The notes: generated by a model not told the origin, from the letters alone. 64,000 nucleotides of DNA from Cyprinodon diabolis (GCA_030533445.1 CM060064.1:20233626-20297625); one strand, 5' to 3'; positions 1 through 12,093 are shown, numbered from the stretch's first letter. Numbers and translations: made by a program.

Positions 1-81
1 AAAATCTGAATGACTCGGTACTGGGGGAATGCTACATGGATATTAGAAGTCGACAAAGAAAAATGACAAAGGAGTTCTTAC

Positions 82-197
82 CTTGACTCTCAGCCTTACT
101 GGGGTGGCAGGAAACAAAGGCAAGCAAAACCAGCAAGGCCAGCAGACGCCACCTGACCTCTCCCATCAAAAACATCCTCAAAATTAGCTGTCTAGAC
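82..197 (-). CDS. col14a1: Putative col14a1 first coding exon (signal peptide), partial gene
   Basis: Minus-strand exon with acceptor TTCTTCTATACAG at 198 and donor CAAG|GTAAGA at 82/81. The ATG at 175 (alternative at 166) opens a 31-residue secretory signal: short basic start (GEVRWR), hydrophobic core LLALLVLLAFV, then SCHPSKAESQ. It leaves in phase 1 after Q, as the human COL14A1 signal exon does before its first fibronectin III domain. The exon lies downstream of deptor in the same orientation, as COL14A1 does in human. The ORF carries too little sequence to prove the family alone: the identity is inferred from synteny, phase and signal peptide. Type XIV collagen is a secreted fibril-associated collagen. 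The rest of the gene is outside the window. Confidence 0.6.
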
Positions 198-3100
198 CTG
201 TATAGAAGAAAAAAAAATGTCATTTTGAGTCAGTGAAGAAAAACGGCGTAAAGAAAACGAAAAGTAGTACCCTGAATGCCACAGAGCTGTTTGAGACTCA
301 AGGGGGGTCAAGACCCACCTTACCCATGCAATTCCAACCCTCTCATCTAGAATCAGTTATTTATCCCCTAATCCACTTTTTTCTTCAATTACAGAGCAGC
401 ATTCAGTAGTCTGGACAAGCCACAGAGCAGTGGTCGAGCCTCACGCCTACACAGAGTAGGTCAGGGAAGACACAGAGAACTTTGTTTGAAAGAAGGAAAG
501 AGCTGAGAAATTAACAAAAGGTCAGACGAGAAGACACAGTGACAAAGAGAAGGACCAGAGTTTGACTAGCAGCCCAGAGAGGAAACATTTGATAGGTTCT
601 ATTCTCTAACGGAAAAAGAGCAAACATGAAAGAATCCCTTCACTTTTCCTCCTAACTCCCCATTTTGCCGTTTAGTTTTTCTGCACCCCTCTGTCACATG
701 CCTCATCTCCCAATCTGCCTCTCATTAAAGTCATCTTATCACAATTGTTGGGATCCACACAACCTGGCTGAGAATTAATAGAAAGCACAGACAGAAAAAA
801 TGTATTCAAAGTAAGAAAAACCGTGCACCTGTGCTAGTTAATGCAATAGTTATCCAGGATGTTCTTTTATGAAGGGGGCATACTAATAATAATTATAAAG
901 CTAAAAGAACAATATAATAAAAAAATTACTTTGATACAATTAGAAACAAGCCAACTGTCAGTTAATACTTCAAAACTGTCAGCAAGCAGAGAATGTTTGC
1001 ATGTAAAAGAAGAGCTGCAGCATCCTGAATGAGCTGAAGAGGCTGACTGATCCCATCGATAACATCACAGAAATCTGCTTTTAATGAATGAAATGTAATA
1101 AAACCATGGGTTATTATTTCCAGGTAATTTATTTGAAATGCTTGGTTGGTTTCACATCCTGGTGTAATTGAAAGAAACTTCTCTACCAAACACTGTTGAC
1201 CTGTTTATTAAAATGCATAACTAAAACCAGGGTTTGACAAACATAACTATGGTCGTGGATCACTGAGCTTAGGAAGAGGGGTGTGGAAAGGACTGTTGGG
1301 ACTGAATAAAATCTTGCCTATTTTTCTCAGGGGACTCATAAAGGTTTTTTACAAACAAAAAGGGGCCAGAAATTTGCATACCTGTTTCTACACAAAAGAG
1401 GTAATTTAAAAAAAATCTGACTTGAAAATGTGAGGTCCTTACAGCAATTCTAATTCATACTTTCTGTTTGGATACGGGAGAAACTAGAGACACAGATAGT
1501 GAGGTAAAGGATGAAGCTACACAGCATCCCCCCCCCCTGTTAAATAGGTGTTAAATAAAAGCAGGCCATTGCACATATCTTCAAAGTAGGAAGAAAGGGG
1601 AGGATAGCTGAGTGCATGGTTCTACAGAAACATAATAAAACATGGATAACCAGCACTCTTTGGTATATATATGGTTTTAATAAATTTATAAATTGTAGAT
1701 ATGTATGAATTATATATTTAATATGGGGGAAAAAACTGTTTCTGTTACATGCCAGAGTCATTTTATTAAAGATGCAAGATCATCTGCAAATCTATACAGA
1801 TCTATACTAATAGCTCATAATAAATATTAAATGTATAAATGCCATAGGGTGCTGGTAATTTTTTTTTGCTCTTAAACTTTTGAGAATTCTGGCATTCCTG
1901 GCAACAGGCTCTTATTAGCAAAAGTAGCCCACTGGTGTTAAAGATATTCATCAACTTTCTGCGAAGCTTCTTTTATAGACAAAATAATTATTTAAAATGA
2001 CATCTAAGATCAACAGTGCTAAACTAAATGTTGTTATTGAATACTTTGTTTTATTTGTCAGCCCACTACTGTTGCTACCACACATAGTTTTGTAACTCTA
2101 CACTTCACTCATCCACCCGTCTGTATCTGCTTTGGTTACACTGTTTTCTTTTTTATTTTTTTTTCTGTCTCTCTCTCTCTCCTACATGATTTCTGTTGTA
2201 ACCTTGAACTAAAATTGGTCAGCTGGCTCATTTATATACACACTGACACTCATGAGGTACTATGCATTGACCAGTATGGCTATATTTGGAAGTATAGAGG
2301 GCAGAACCTTGCATGCATATGTTAAGGTTCAGCTGAAATTCAAAAAGGCAATTTACATGGAGGTAAGCAAGTGCAAGGTGTGTTCTCTTTTTGGATTTTT
2401 GCTAAAAACACACAGATCTTAGGGATTTTCTAAGAAGGCACCAAAGAAAGTTAAAGCCACCAATGCTTTGACATCATCCAGTCACTTCAGAAGAGGTTGG
2501 ATGAAACATGGACTGTTTGGCTTTCCAAACTTTTTGCAGATAAATCTAACAGTCAGCTGCCTAACAGATAAACTGAAAGAGAATTGAACCGTGAGGGACT
2601 GCAAAGGAAAGGTAAGCTAAATTAAGAATTCTTAATTGTCTTCTCTGGGAGTGTATAGTTAACAATTGTTCTTTATGCCAAGGAGAAACCCAACAAATAT
2701 ACTTTAACTAGTTCACAATTACAGCTTCAGCTTTAATAATGCACTTGAAATATAAACTTAAGTTAAAAAAAAACTTATTATTTTGGGTTTATTTCAAACA
2801 ATATGGACTTGGAGACTAAAATAAAAGGGAAAAATAGAAAAAGACAAAATTTAAATGAGAGAGAATCAGATAAGAACAGAGGAGAGAGAGAAGGATAAAG
2901 AAACAGAATTTAAGTGTTCTGTAAAAAAAGAAATAAAACTTCTTTCCTGCATGGTATTTAAGCACCAATTTAATGCAGTTCTTTTAATCCTCAGTAGTTA
3001 GAAATAGCATATAAGAATAGTGTGGTCAGCAATATCCAGAGCTAAAAGGCCTAAAAGTACAAAAACAACAAAACCTTTATAAAGAGTTGCTAAAGGGACG

Positions 3101-3684
3101 TTATCAAAACCCTAATAAATGCTGATTCTGTGATATATAGACGTTTAAAACCAGTCAAGAAAGTCTCCAAAATCCTGTTTCTTTCAGGAAGTTATTTAAG
3201 TGAATAAACATATATTTTCTTTTTACAATATTGTAAAAATCTGTAGTTTTGAAATCAGTCAAAACATGAACAGGCCAGGTTTTTTTATAACAAGGTTAAC
3301 CCATGCATGCTTAAAAAATTTCAAACTAATCTATATGCAATACTTCTATACAAGATGGTGACATCTGAGGGTCAATAAAAAAAAAACACCTTTATAAAGA
3401 CATGCAGGGATACTTTTAGAAGAAGAACCTGAAGGTTTAATTTAGCAAAACTATTTTATTCAAAAAGTAAATTGGAACAGGCTCAAACTGATTGAAGCTT
3501 AGCAAGGAGCAAAAACAGATGGATCATTTACAGAAGAAGGGATAAATGACCCGATGGACAGAACAGATTGGTTCGAACCTTACAAACAAATAAGTAAGGG
3601 AGATTGCTATCAATGTCCATCAGGTCTTTCTGGTTTGTTGACTAGTAAAATAAAATTGATGGTTTTGTTCAGAATTTTATTAAT
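198..3684. other. No gene recognised; probable col14a1 intron 1
   Basis: AT-rich sequence without recognisable coding or repeat families. Contains a C9 run near 1531 and a short CT-rich run near 2165-2180. Confidence 0.5.
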
Positions 3685-4045
3685 TTGCCATCCATCCATC
3701 TTTTACACGCTTAATCCCAAGCGGGGTTGCGAGAGGTGCTGGTGCCTATCTCCAGCTGTCAAAGGTCCAGAGGCGGGGTACACCCTGGACAGGTAGCCAG
3801 TCCATTGCAGGGCAACACAGAGACAAAGAGGACTAACAAATATTTATGCACATCTAAGGAGAATTTGGAGAAGCCAATTCACCTAACGTTCATGTTTTTG
3901 GACTATGGGAGGAAGCTGGAGTACCCGGAGAGAACCCACGCATGCTCAGGGAGAACATGCAAACTCCATGCAGAAAGAATCAAACCCAGAACCTTCTTGC
4001 TGCAAGGCAGCAGTGCTACCCACTGCTCCACTGAGCGGCCCCTAA
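3685..4045 (+). repeat. Teleost interspersed repeat, copy 1
   Basis: Starts with CATCCATCCAT, runs through GGCGGGGTACACCCTGGACA and the GGACTATGGGAGGAAGCTGG block, and ends with the TGCTGCAAGGCAGCAGTGCT tail. This composite is repeated throughout fish genomes. Degraded copies occur at 10196-10290 and 37608-37812. Exact family not assigned. Two short open frames in it are not genes. Confidence 0.75.
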
Positions 4046-4569
4046 AGATAACAGAAAACCATTAATAAAGAAACTACAGCAAAGGTTAAAATCATACCAA
4101 GAATGCTAAAAAGAGATAACTGAAATAAATGCCAAGGAAGAGTTAAACTAAGAGGTAATTGGAAAAAATATATAAATCTTTATGTCAGGTTTTGGTAGTG
4201 GTTTGGAGGACCCAAATGCAGAGGCAGAGAGGCCGAGGTGAATACTTTTAATGATGAAAATGGTTAACAAAAGCAGGAATCCAAAGAATCTAACTAAAAA
4301 TGTAACAGACCAGAACCACGGAGACATCAAGGGAAAACACGTACAAGGAGCCAGGGAGAGACGGGGTGAGACGACAACAGCGATGACAGGACCAGCAACA
4401 ACAAGGAACCAACAAAGAGTGAGAGCAGAGGGAGAGCATATATAGCTGACAGAGACAAAGGGAGGGCTAACGAGCTGACAAGGAGCAGGTGTGAGAGGAT
4501 ACAACGAGGGAGCCAAGGGGAAAGAAACACACACGAGGCAGGACATCATCCTCGAGACGCCTGGATGGT

Positions 4570-5996
4570 AGTTTGGTGCATGGCGCGTGTTTTGAAGCTG
4601 CTTGTGGAGAAATGTCCTGGGCCGTGAGTAGTGAGGAAACAGGAAGCAATTCTTGTGGGATGGAAGAGGGAAATAGTGACAATGAAGGTTGGAAGATAGC
4701 AACATCAAAAAATGAGAAAAAGCGGAAAAAACAGAGATCAGTTAAAGGGGAATCTAGTTCAGAACAATCCAGTGATGATCAATCCATACATTCCACAGCA
4801 AAAAAAAAAAGTTTTCAAAGTCATATTCAAAGTCGTTAATCAGGCAGACTCTTTTACAAATTGGAATCCGGTTCACTTAACAAAAACCATCAATAAACTT
4901 GTTGGAGAAGTCAGAGGTGCCAGAATTCTGTACAGTGGAGACCTGCTAATTAACTGCAGAGACAGCGCCCAGCAAGGCAAAGCAATACGAATCAACAAAA
5001 TTGACGGGATAAAAGTTCAGTGCAGCTTAATGGAGAATAAAAAGATCAGCAGGGGAGTCACAGGAGGAGTTCCTCTAAAAATTTCTGAAAAAGAGATTCT
5101 GGAAAACATAAGCGGTGCAAAAGTAAAAGAAGTAAAACGGTTAAAAACAACAAGAAACGGAGAAAGATCTGACAGTTTATCAGTGCTAATTACATTCGAG
5201 GAAAAGCAATTACCAAGCAAAGTATTCATTGGTTACATCAGTTATAATGTCAAAATCTACAATCCTCCACCATTGAGATGTTTCAAATGCCAAAAATTCG
5301 GACACATTGCAGCAGTTTGTAAAGGGAAACAGAGGTGTGGAAGGTGTGCAGGAGAACACGAATATGGTAAATGTGGAAAAGAAGCTAAAATAAAATGCTG
5401 TAATTGTGGTGGAGAACATACTGCTGCTTATCGCGGCCGTGAAGCAAGCAAAAGGTCTGAGGAAATAAAAAAAAATTAAATTTGAGCTCGGAATAACCTA
5501 TGCTGAAGCTGCAAAAAGGATCCCATCTCAGTTAGAAAAACCCAAACCTACAGTTCAACACACGGCAAATTTCAAACCTCTAGAGAAATCTCCAAAAATT
5601 GGTGAAGACTCACTAATTGTTAAAAAGACAAATTTTGTTCTTTTCATGGTGGAAGTGATTAATTGTACTACACAGATGACAAAAAAAACAGAAAAAAATC
5701 AAAATAATAGTGAAGGCTGCAGAAAAATATCTGGACTTAAAAGATTTGAACTGGGAGATGGTTGGAAGCATGATGGGAGGACCGATGGGACCATCAGAAA
5801 CTGGCAGAGTTATGATGACCTAGAGTAAATTAAAATTATACGGGCAAATGTGATTTAGTATTAGGGTTTTTTTTTTTTTTTTCTTTTTGGGGTGAATCGT
5901 TTCCTGTTTCCTTGCTTTACACCATATCAGTTGGTGGCGGTAATGCACATTTCACAAGTTTGCCAACCGCCATAAAATCTCATAAGAAGAAGAAGG

Positions 5997-5997
<1 letters not shown>
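4570..5997 (+). mobile_element. Internally deleted LINE (ORF1 plus 3' tail, no ORF2)
   Basis: Holds a decayed gag-like ORF1 followed almost directly by a 3' tail: GGTGGCGGTAATGCACATTT, then GCCAACCGCCATAAAATC and AAGAAGAAG. That tail is typical of fish non-LTR elements of the I/Nimb type. No endonuclease or reverse transcriptase sequence lies between ORF1 and the tail, so this is a half-LINE. A poly-T run (5865-5881) and a CA microsatellite follow. Confidence 0.6.
4573..5823 (+). pseudogene. LINE ORF1 (CCHC zinc-knuckle nucleic-acid-binding protein), frameshifted
   Basis: The Ser/Lys-rich N-terminus is in one frame (from 4573), the central RNA-binding-like region and zinc knuckles in another (to 5479), and the C-terminal part (GITYAEAAKRIPSQ) in a third. 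Shifts sit in A-runs near 4801-4810 and 5468-5476, with another near 5692-5700. Knuckle 1 is CFKCQKFGHIAAVC (CX2CX4HX4C); knuckle 2 is CGRCAGEHEYGKC; knuckle 3 (CNCGGEH) has lost its last Cys. In intact elements this protein coats the retrotransposon RNA. This copy is dead. Confidence 0.7.

Positions 5998-5998
<1 letters not shown>

Positions 5999-6032
<34 letters not shown>
5999..6032. repeat. (CA)n microsatellite
   Basis: Uninterrupted CA dinucleotides of about 34 bp just after the LINE tail. Confidence 0.95.
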
Positions 6033-6033
<1 letters not shown>

Positions 6034-6208
6034 GAGGGCTACAGAGGACAACAGAAAAACATGAGAACTAACAAATCTAGAAATTACAACAAAAAAGCAA
6101 TTGAGCCAATAAAACTAGGGAACATAGAGCAAAGTAAAGCACAATATAATCAAAACCATGACACTTAAAAGCAAACACAGAATAACAAAAATTAAAGCGT
6201 AGCTGACA

Positions 6209-6512
6209 TAGACGTAATTTTTTGGGGGGGGACAAGTCGACATGTCCCCAGCAACGCCGGTTTGGTCCCCTGCACATTTTACTGTCCAAAAACAATGTTA
6301 CGCTACAGTACCAAGTGGCTCAAACTAAAGCCCACTTTGCTGAGTTTAGATGGCCCACCAGCTCCTGATTGGCCCATCGTCTTTTCTTGTGTGATTGGCT
6401 GTCACCGCTGTGACTCCTGAGAGGCTCACTTTACAACCATCTTATGTACCACTGAGTCGGGTCTGTGGTCCTTGCATCCCCCCAACTTCTCAAATCAAAA
6501 TTTCGTCCATGA
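6209..6512. mobile_element. Small non-autonomous element with 9-bp flanking repeats
   Basis: 304 bp beginning TAGACGTAATTTTTTGGGG and ending TTTCGTCCATGA, flanked on both sides by perfect TAGCTGACA (6200-6208, 6513-6521). Ends are imperfect inverted repeats with G-rich subterminal tracts. The 8-9 bp target duplication suggests the hAT superfamily; no coding sequence. Confidence 0.6.
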
Positions 6513-6576
6513 TAGCTGACAACCCAGAGTGAAAACTTGAACAGAACCAAAAAGTCCAGAAAAGCAGATCATGACA

Positions 6577-8117
6577 CATGTAAATAATTGTGCTCTACAA
6601 TGAGAATTTCTACACAAAGGAGCTGTGAAATTTTATTTGGGGAAAAAAAGAGAAAGAAATAGAGCATCTTCATGCAGCAAAAACAGATGGTTTTTTGTGA
6701 AAATTTCTAAATGACAGGGTTTGTTTCTCAGAAATAATATTTAAATCAATCCAAATATAGAGCAGATATCTGTTCTATATATATATATCTGTTATAGGGT
6801 TTATTTAATGACACACATATAATGCTTTTATATATTTACACAGCCACATATTTGTTACGTGCTGAAAATTCCCCACCATATGCTACTTTATAGGGAATAA
6901 CAGGTACTGTACTTGTGGGGAGCAACGACTGTTCCTCATGAGGATAACTTCTCTTTTTAGGTTAGAGGTTAGATTTAAGACTTATGTGTGAATTGAGTTT
7001 AGCTCAGGTTTAGGGTAAGGTATGTTTTGGTAATGATTAAATTAGGGTCTGGTTAAGGCTATTCAAGTAAATGCACAATGAATGGATAACAGGAAAGATA
7101 AGAAAGGGGACATATTGTCTGTGTTTGTATCTGTGAGGCTGTGCACAATAATTTTTTCACAAGACAGCTTTGATTTGAGAACAATAGATCATATTTTAAA
7201 ACGAAGGAAAACATGAGAAGGTTTGTCCAAAAATAGTCCTCCCTTACACACAGAGGAGAGCTACAACAAAAACAAAGATCAGTCAGAAAATGAACAGGTT
7301 TGGTTTTAAACCCACCATTCTTCTCTTCATATAATTCCTAACACGACAAAAGCTTCCACTGCTCTGCATCAATCTTTGGGAATAATAAAAGGCAGATATT
7401 CCACCCTGCAATAATGAAAAGCAGATTTCAAGCATCACTCTGGTTACTGTTTAATCCGTTTATTTGGCAAATATGCTCTTTAATATAGTGTGCTGAATAG
7501 TTTGAAATCATTCACTAAAATTGTTAGGAAGTATTTAAAACATAGATAGAACATTTTAAAATGCAGTGGTGTATTGCCCATCCATAAATGCATAACCCAA
7601 CCAAACACTTTCAGATATATAATTTTTGAGTTCTATCAGTTCAGCTTATTTAGCCATTATGCCATTAGTTTGCATCCTTAAATTACACCACTACTTCCCC
7701 TAAGTCCTGTTTCCACCTTCATCTAAAGCAGTAAAAAACATTTAGTTAGCAAAAATCCCTGGCTTTTGATTTAATTGTGCCAGCCTTATTTGGCCAAGTT
7801 CTGAAACTTTCTCGAGGCACCCCTGGAAAATATATACTTATAAAATATATACATATATATATATATATATTCTTTTTTTTGCGCAAAAATTAGCCATTAT
7901 ATTGAAAAAAAAAACAGACCTTAAACTTTCAAATGAATTTCCCAATTACACTAATTGAAGTGTCATGAAAGCACGGGTGCGTCTTTGTTTTTCTATTCAG
8001 CCCATGTCTGTATGATTTAAAGTTTCCAAGCAATATTTGAGCCAAAATAATGATGTTGATATGCTGAGTGTTGCTCTGCTGAAAGACTCATTAGTATAAA
8101 TCAAATCGCGTTCCTAC
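6577..8117. other. No gene recognised; AT-rich
   Basis: Only short TA runs (6776-6788 and 7849-7870) stand out. Confidence 0.5.
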
Positions 8118-8585
8118 CTCTATAGTCTCATGAATTCAAAGCGTCCTATTATCTCCAAAGGAGATCCTCTGAATACCAAAAGCGTCTGAGGGCTCCCGCT
8201 GCTTCCTCCTGACGCGCTCCTCTCGCTCCTTTCGGCACGCTCAGTCTGGAGAGTGGGTGTTTCTCTCCTTGTTATTCAGACATCCCTCCCTTCGGCTGAT
8301 CCTCCTTGTCCCAACCCTTTCCTTTGGCAGGGTGCATTTTAGAAGGGGAGTAAATGATAAAGCAGTGGCACTGCAGATGTCCTCCCTCCAGGTTCCTGAT
8401 CGTCTCTAGGGGCTCCTTCAATGCGCTTCCTCGGACCCAGCTGGTCACTTCTGTGTTGCCTCGCAGGGGGACTGTGAGGGGAGCTCTCCCTGCGCTTGGA
8501 GCAGGTGCCTGGCCATGCCCTGATGCGCTGCAAGCTTTGATTTTAAAGGAGCATTGACGCTGCTTTCCAATCGGAACTGAGAACA
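8118..8585 (-). other. Candidate noncoding first exon of the col14a1-like gene
   Basis: This interval is clearly more GC-rich than its surroundings. On the minus strand it ends in a donor-like ATAGAG|GTAGGA and starts about 30 nt after a TATA-like CTTTAAATAG. If real, intron 1 would span 8117-198. A 104-codon open frame inside it shows no recognisable protein. Inference only. Confidence 0.3.
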
Positions 8586-8606
8586 CACAGATGCGCCTGA
8601 GCTGAG

Positions 8607-8616
8607 CTATTTAAAG
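8607..8616 (-). promoter_or_regulatory. TATA-like element for the candidate col14a1 start
   Basis: CTTTAAATAG on the minus strand, directly upstream of the GC-rich candidate exon. Weak evidence. Confidence 0.22.
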
Positions 8617-9345
8617 TTATTTATTCTGAAAATTTTTGATTTCATTGAGCTTGTTCCAACAGCTCAAACAACACCTATACTGTGTAATAATGAAGACTGT
8701 TTCGATCAATACTCTCGTTATAAGAAAAAGTGCAAAAGAGGGCAAATTAACAATTGATCTCTTTATTTGTTTTTGAAAATATTATTTTAAATAACTTCTA
8801 CTTTAAAACAATATTTGAGATTTTAGGGAGCAGGTTTTACTGGTAAAATAAAATTCCCATACTATATTTGGCATTTAATGTTCGTTCAATTCGTAAAATT
8901 GAATATTTTTTATTATCATTTGTTAAAATTTCACTATTTACCAGCTTTAGCCATTATATTCTGTTCTGAAGTTTAGAAGCCTATTCTGCCCCAAAAACCT
9001 TAAATTTCTGGGATAAATCTTTTCCCCAAAGAGTATATGTATTTTGGTTTTCCATGATGTTCATAGTTGCCTATAACTGTTTTAGCAGATGAATGTGGCA
9101 CCATTGCATCCTGGTGGCCAAGGATGATCTTAGGAGGTTCAGAATTCAAGCAGGTCCGTTCTCAGAAAACTGTCCCTTGACCAAAGCAAAGAAGACAATG
9201 GAGAAGAGCCATCAGAAAGTAAGGAAGGGTTGTAGTATAGATGAACAGCACAGACAAGGAGCATGTATAATCCTTTATACATTATTCTGTGGCTTCATGA
9301 AAGTTTAATATGTATTATTTGTTTTCTAATCAATTAGTGGTTTAA

Positions 9346-9372
9346 ATATAAATATAAATATAAATATAAATA
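9346..9372. repeat. (AAATAT)n short tandem repeat
   Basis: Four to five units of a TAAATA hexamer. Confidence 0.8.
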
Positions 9373-9536
9373 CATACAGCAATAGAAAGATAAGATATAG
9401 GGTTTCCTTAGAGATTGCCCACAAAATTGTCTGTTCTTTATCTGGTTTTAAATTAATATAAAGATATACAAATCAGATAGCAGAGACACCACCATGTTAT
9501 TTTGATATGTTTGTGAAACCCAAAAAGCATTGAAGG

Positions 9537-9577
9537 ACGTTAAAAGGGTATAAAGAACATTTATACCCTTTTAACGT
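9537..9577. repeat. Perfect hairpin, 18-bp arms
   Basis: ACGTTAAAAGGGTATAAA at 9537-9554 and its exact reverse complement at 9560-9577, separated by GAACA. No promoter or gene next to it is evident. Confidence 0.9.
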
Positions 9578-10195
9578 TTTGCACGCTTCATCTGTTGGTC
9601 CTGCACAAATCAAAGGATGTTTGTTGCTAATCAAAAAACAAGACAAGGACAATGATCAATATGCAGACAGAATCAGTCCAAAGCTCAAATGAGCCCAACT
9701 AACAAGCCCCCTAAAGCCTGCTAATCCTTTAAATTCAATGTAGGTGGAACTATTCAGAGAAATAGGAATTGACTTCAGTGAATTGAAGAGTCACTAAAAA
9801 AATCCTCCTCTGCCATCTCAGCTAAAATGTATTCACTACAGAAGAGAAGTTAACCAGACATTCCAAGCAGAGTCAACAAGCAAAAAGAAAACTACAGAGA
9901 TGTGCATATCAGAACATATTTTAAACTGGCCTCTGTGGAGCACTTACAAATTAAAACTAGCTCAGCAATATAAAAATATTTTTTGCAAATATACAAAAAA
10001 AACGTGCATCACAGGTTCTTACTATATCATTTGGGCTTCTATTTTATTTTGTTAAATTATTCTTGATACAGTAAAAAAAAAAGTCCACATACTAGTGCTT
10101 TTATGCACACTGACAGCTGGAGCTAGTCTCTTGTGTGTTCACATATTTGACCGAAAAAGCTGATTCTGTTCCCATTTCACTCTCTCCACTAGCTT

Positions 10196-10290
10196 TGTCC
10201 CAATCAGGGTCAAAGGAAAGCTGAATCCTTTCCCAGCAGGCACAGGGTGGGTGATAATGACAGCCAAGGGCAGGTCACTAGTCCATCAGA
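10196..10290 (+). repeat. Teleost interspersed repeat, degraded copy
   Basis: Parallels the first part of the 3685-4045 copy: AATCAGGGTCAAAGGAAAGC, then CAGGTCACTAGTCCATCAG. Confidence 0.5.
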
Positions 10291-10440
10291 ACAATGTTTT
10301 TCAACCCTGGTCCTCAAGGCATACTGCCTTGCATGTTTTAGATGTTTCTCTGCTTCAACACACCTGATTTAGATGATTGTAGTTCAGCAAACCCCGTTTT
10401 GATAAAAATGTTTAAGGTAATTAAAATTGCAGGTTCAAGG
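10291..10440. repeat. End of a hAT-like vertebrate interspersed repeat
   Basis: Reads TTTTTCAACCCTGGTCCTCA then GCATGTTTTAGATGTTTCTC and ACACACCTGATTTAGATGA, a sequence common as the terminus of non-autonomous hAT elements in fish. The opposite end is not visible. Confidence 0.5.
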
Positions 10441-11469
10441 TCAATCTTGGGTTGTCAGCCACTACTTACTGATCCAAAAACTTAATTCTACATTTGTGCA
10501 CTAAAAGTCTGAACTTTTCCTTTAAATGAAAATAAAAATCACAATGAATCAGTGTTTTCTTCTGTGGGTCTGGTTCTGTCTGTGTTACTCAGCCCCTATG
10601 GCTTCAATTCTATCAAAGAGACTTTGCAGCTTGCCCTGAGGGGTTAGAAGTGGGAGTCATGGGAAAGGGAGACCACTGAAATGCACCCATTGCTGGCTGA
10701 GTTAAACCCCTTCATAGCTTTGTTCCAGGTGTGTCTCTTGAGTCCAAACGGACATACATGCATGCCTTATGCAAACAACTGTCCAGCGCCTGCACACACT
10801 ATAATCAAGGGAAGAAGGATGGTGCTCCTCCTTACTTCCTCTTTTCCTGTCCACCTGTCATCATCTTTTTATTTATCAGCTGCCCAGTTGGCAGCAGACC
10901 AAAAACTAATACAAGACTTAGTTTCATCCTTTTATCTGGTAGAATATACTTCTCAACAACATGTTTGGTTTTATTTTGCATTATCTTGCAAATATTCATC
11001 CCATTATTCATGATTTATTTGACACATTTTGATGGAATACAAAGGTAATGAAACAAAATGAAACAAAAGATGTTTCATTACTTAATATCGTAACCAATAA
11101 TTCAAAATGCAGTTTAAAAAGAAAACACTTTAAATATTGTCATTATCCTCAGTAAAATTCTTCAAATGATTCTTAAATTTGTCATCACATTCTAAAAATG
11201 TTTTACGGTTTAATAGAGGAATTTGTGAATCTATCATAGAATTATAGATATCAGATAACTTTCTGTTATAATTCATGATGAAAGTAAACGTAATTCAAAG
11301 ACCTTAAGAAAAAAGTTAGGAGATCATCCCAAAATTTTATAAATACAAGTATGTCAAGTTATTGTTTTCCCTGTCTATAAAAACAATCTAAAGCAAAGAG
11401 ACATCAATTTGACAAAAATATACCTCCTCACCTTTTGTTGCACATTGCAAGTGAGAAGGCTGGAAAAGG

Positions 11470-11790
11470 GCAGTAACAGCTTTCATTTGAGGGGGGTAAA
11501 TCTGGCTTTGTTGCCATCTCCCGCTTCATCTGGGAAGTCTGAGTAGATACTTCCAGACTTGCCTCTTCTTAGACCTTCTCTAATTCTGCTGAGGGAAGCA
11601 TAAGGTGCTCTCAGGTCAGTGGTGAGGACATAGTCCTGGCCCTCCACCCGGTGGGACGTGCCTGGATCGCCGGGTAGAGACGTCCAGGGGGCATCTGAAA
11701 AAGATGTCCTCAGTTGACTCCTTTCGATGTGGGGGCGAAGCGGCTCTACTTTACCATTCTGCAGCTTTCTGATGTGTCTGTTGCCTTACA
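11470..11790 (+). mobile_element. LINE fragment
   Basis: Contains GGGCATCTGAAAAAGATG, then TTGACTCCTTTCGATGTGGG and GAAGCGGCTCTACT, a block widely repeated in fish genomes in LINE-derived sequence. Short and decayed; clade not assigned. Confidence 0.45.
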
Positions 11791-12093
11791 CAGTTTAATA
11801 CAATTGCTAAACTACTATACTAGCATGCAGTTGTTAAGGAGCAAAACTACAACTTCCCAGAGGAACTACATCTCCCATGTCAGAGGATCAGATTACGGAT
11901 GTGTTTGGATGCAGTCCAACTCCGATATCACATCCTCAAGCCCCAGCACCTTTAAAATCATCAGAAGACATTTTTCTCTTTCTCTTCCCCTGGACTCGGT
12001 CTGATGCAAGAAGGGAACCCAACATCCCAGCTAGACACCACGATTGCACATGGTGCAATCTCCAGAAACATGGTCCATTTTTGTTGTTGAAAG

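Larger units (their letters stand above)
4183..6576. mobile_element. Composite repeat block interrupted by a LINE
   Basis: Fish-type interspersed sequence begins TGTCAGGTTTTGG at 4183 and appears to end ATCATGACA near 6576, giving short TGTCA/TGACA ends. Left part (4183-4570) and right part (6040-6190, 6520-6576) look like two halves of one element, split by the LINE at 4570-5997, a CA microsatellite and the small element at 6209-6512. Superfamily not assigned; the open frames at 4148-4708 fall in it and show no known domain. Confidence 0.35.

Noticed and set aside
3567..3580. GGTTCGAACC, resembling a tRNA B box
   Set aside because: No A box at the right distance and no cloverleaf could be drawn.
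4148..4708. 186-aa minus-strand open frame
   Set aside because: Lies in repeat DNA antisense to the LINE 5' region; low-complexity Ser/Leu/Pro composition.
8272..8586. 104-aa minus-strand open frame in the GC-rich island
   Set aside because: No recognisable protein and no splice support; more likely noncoding exon or promoter sequence.
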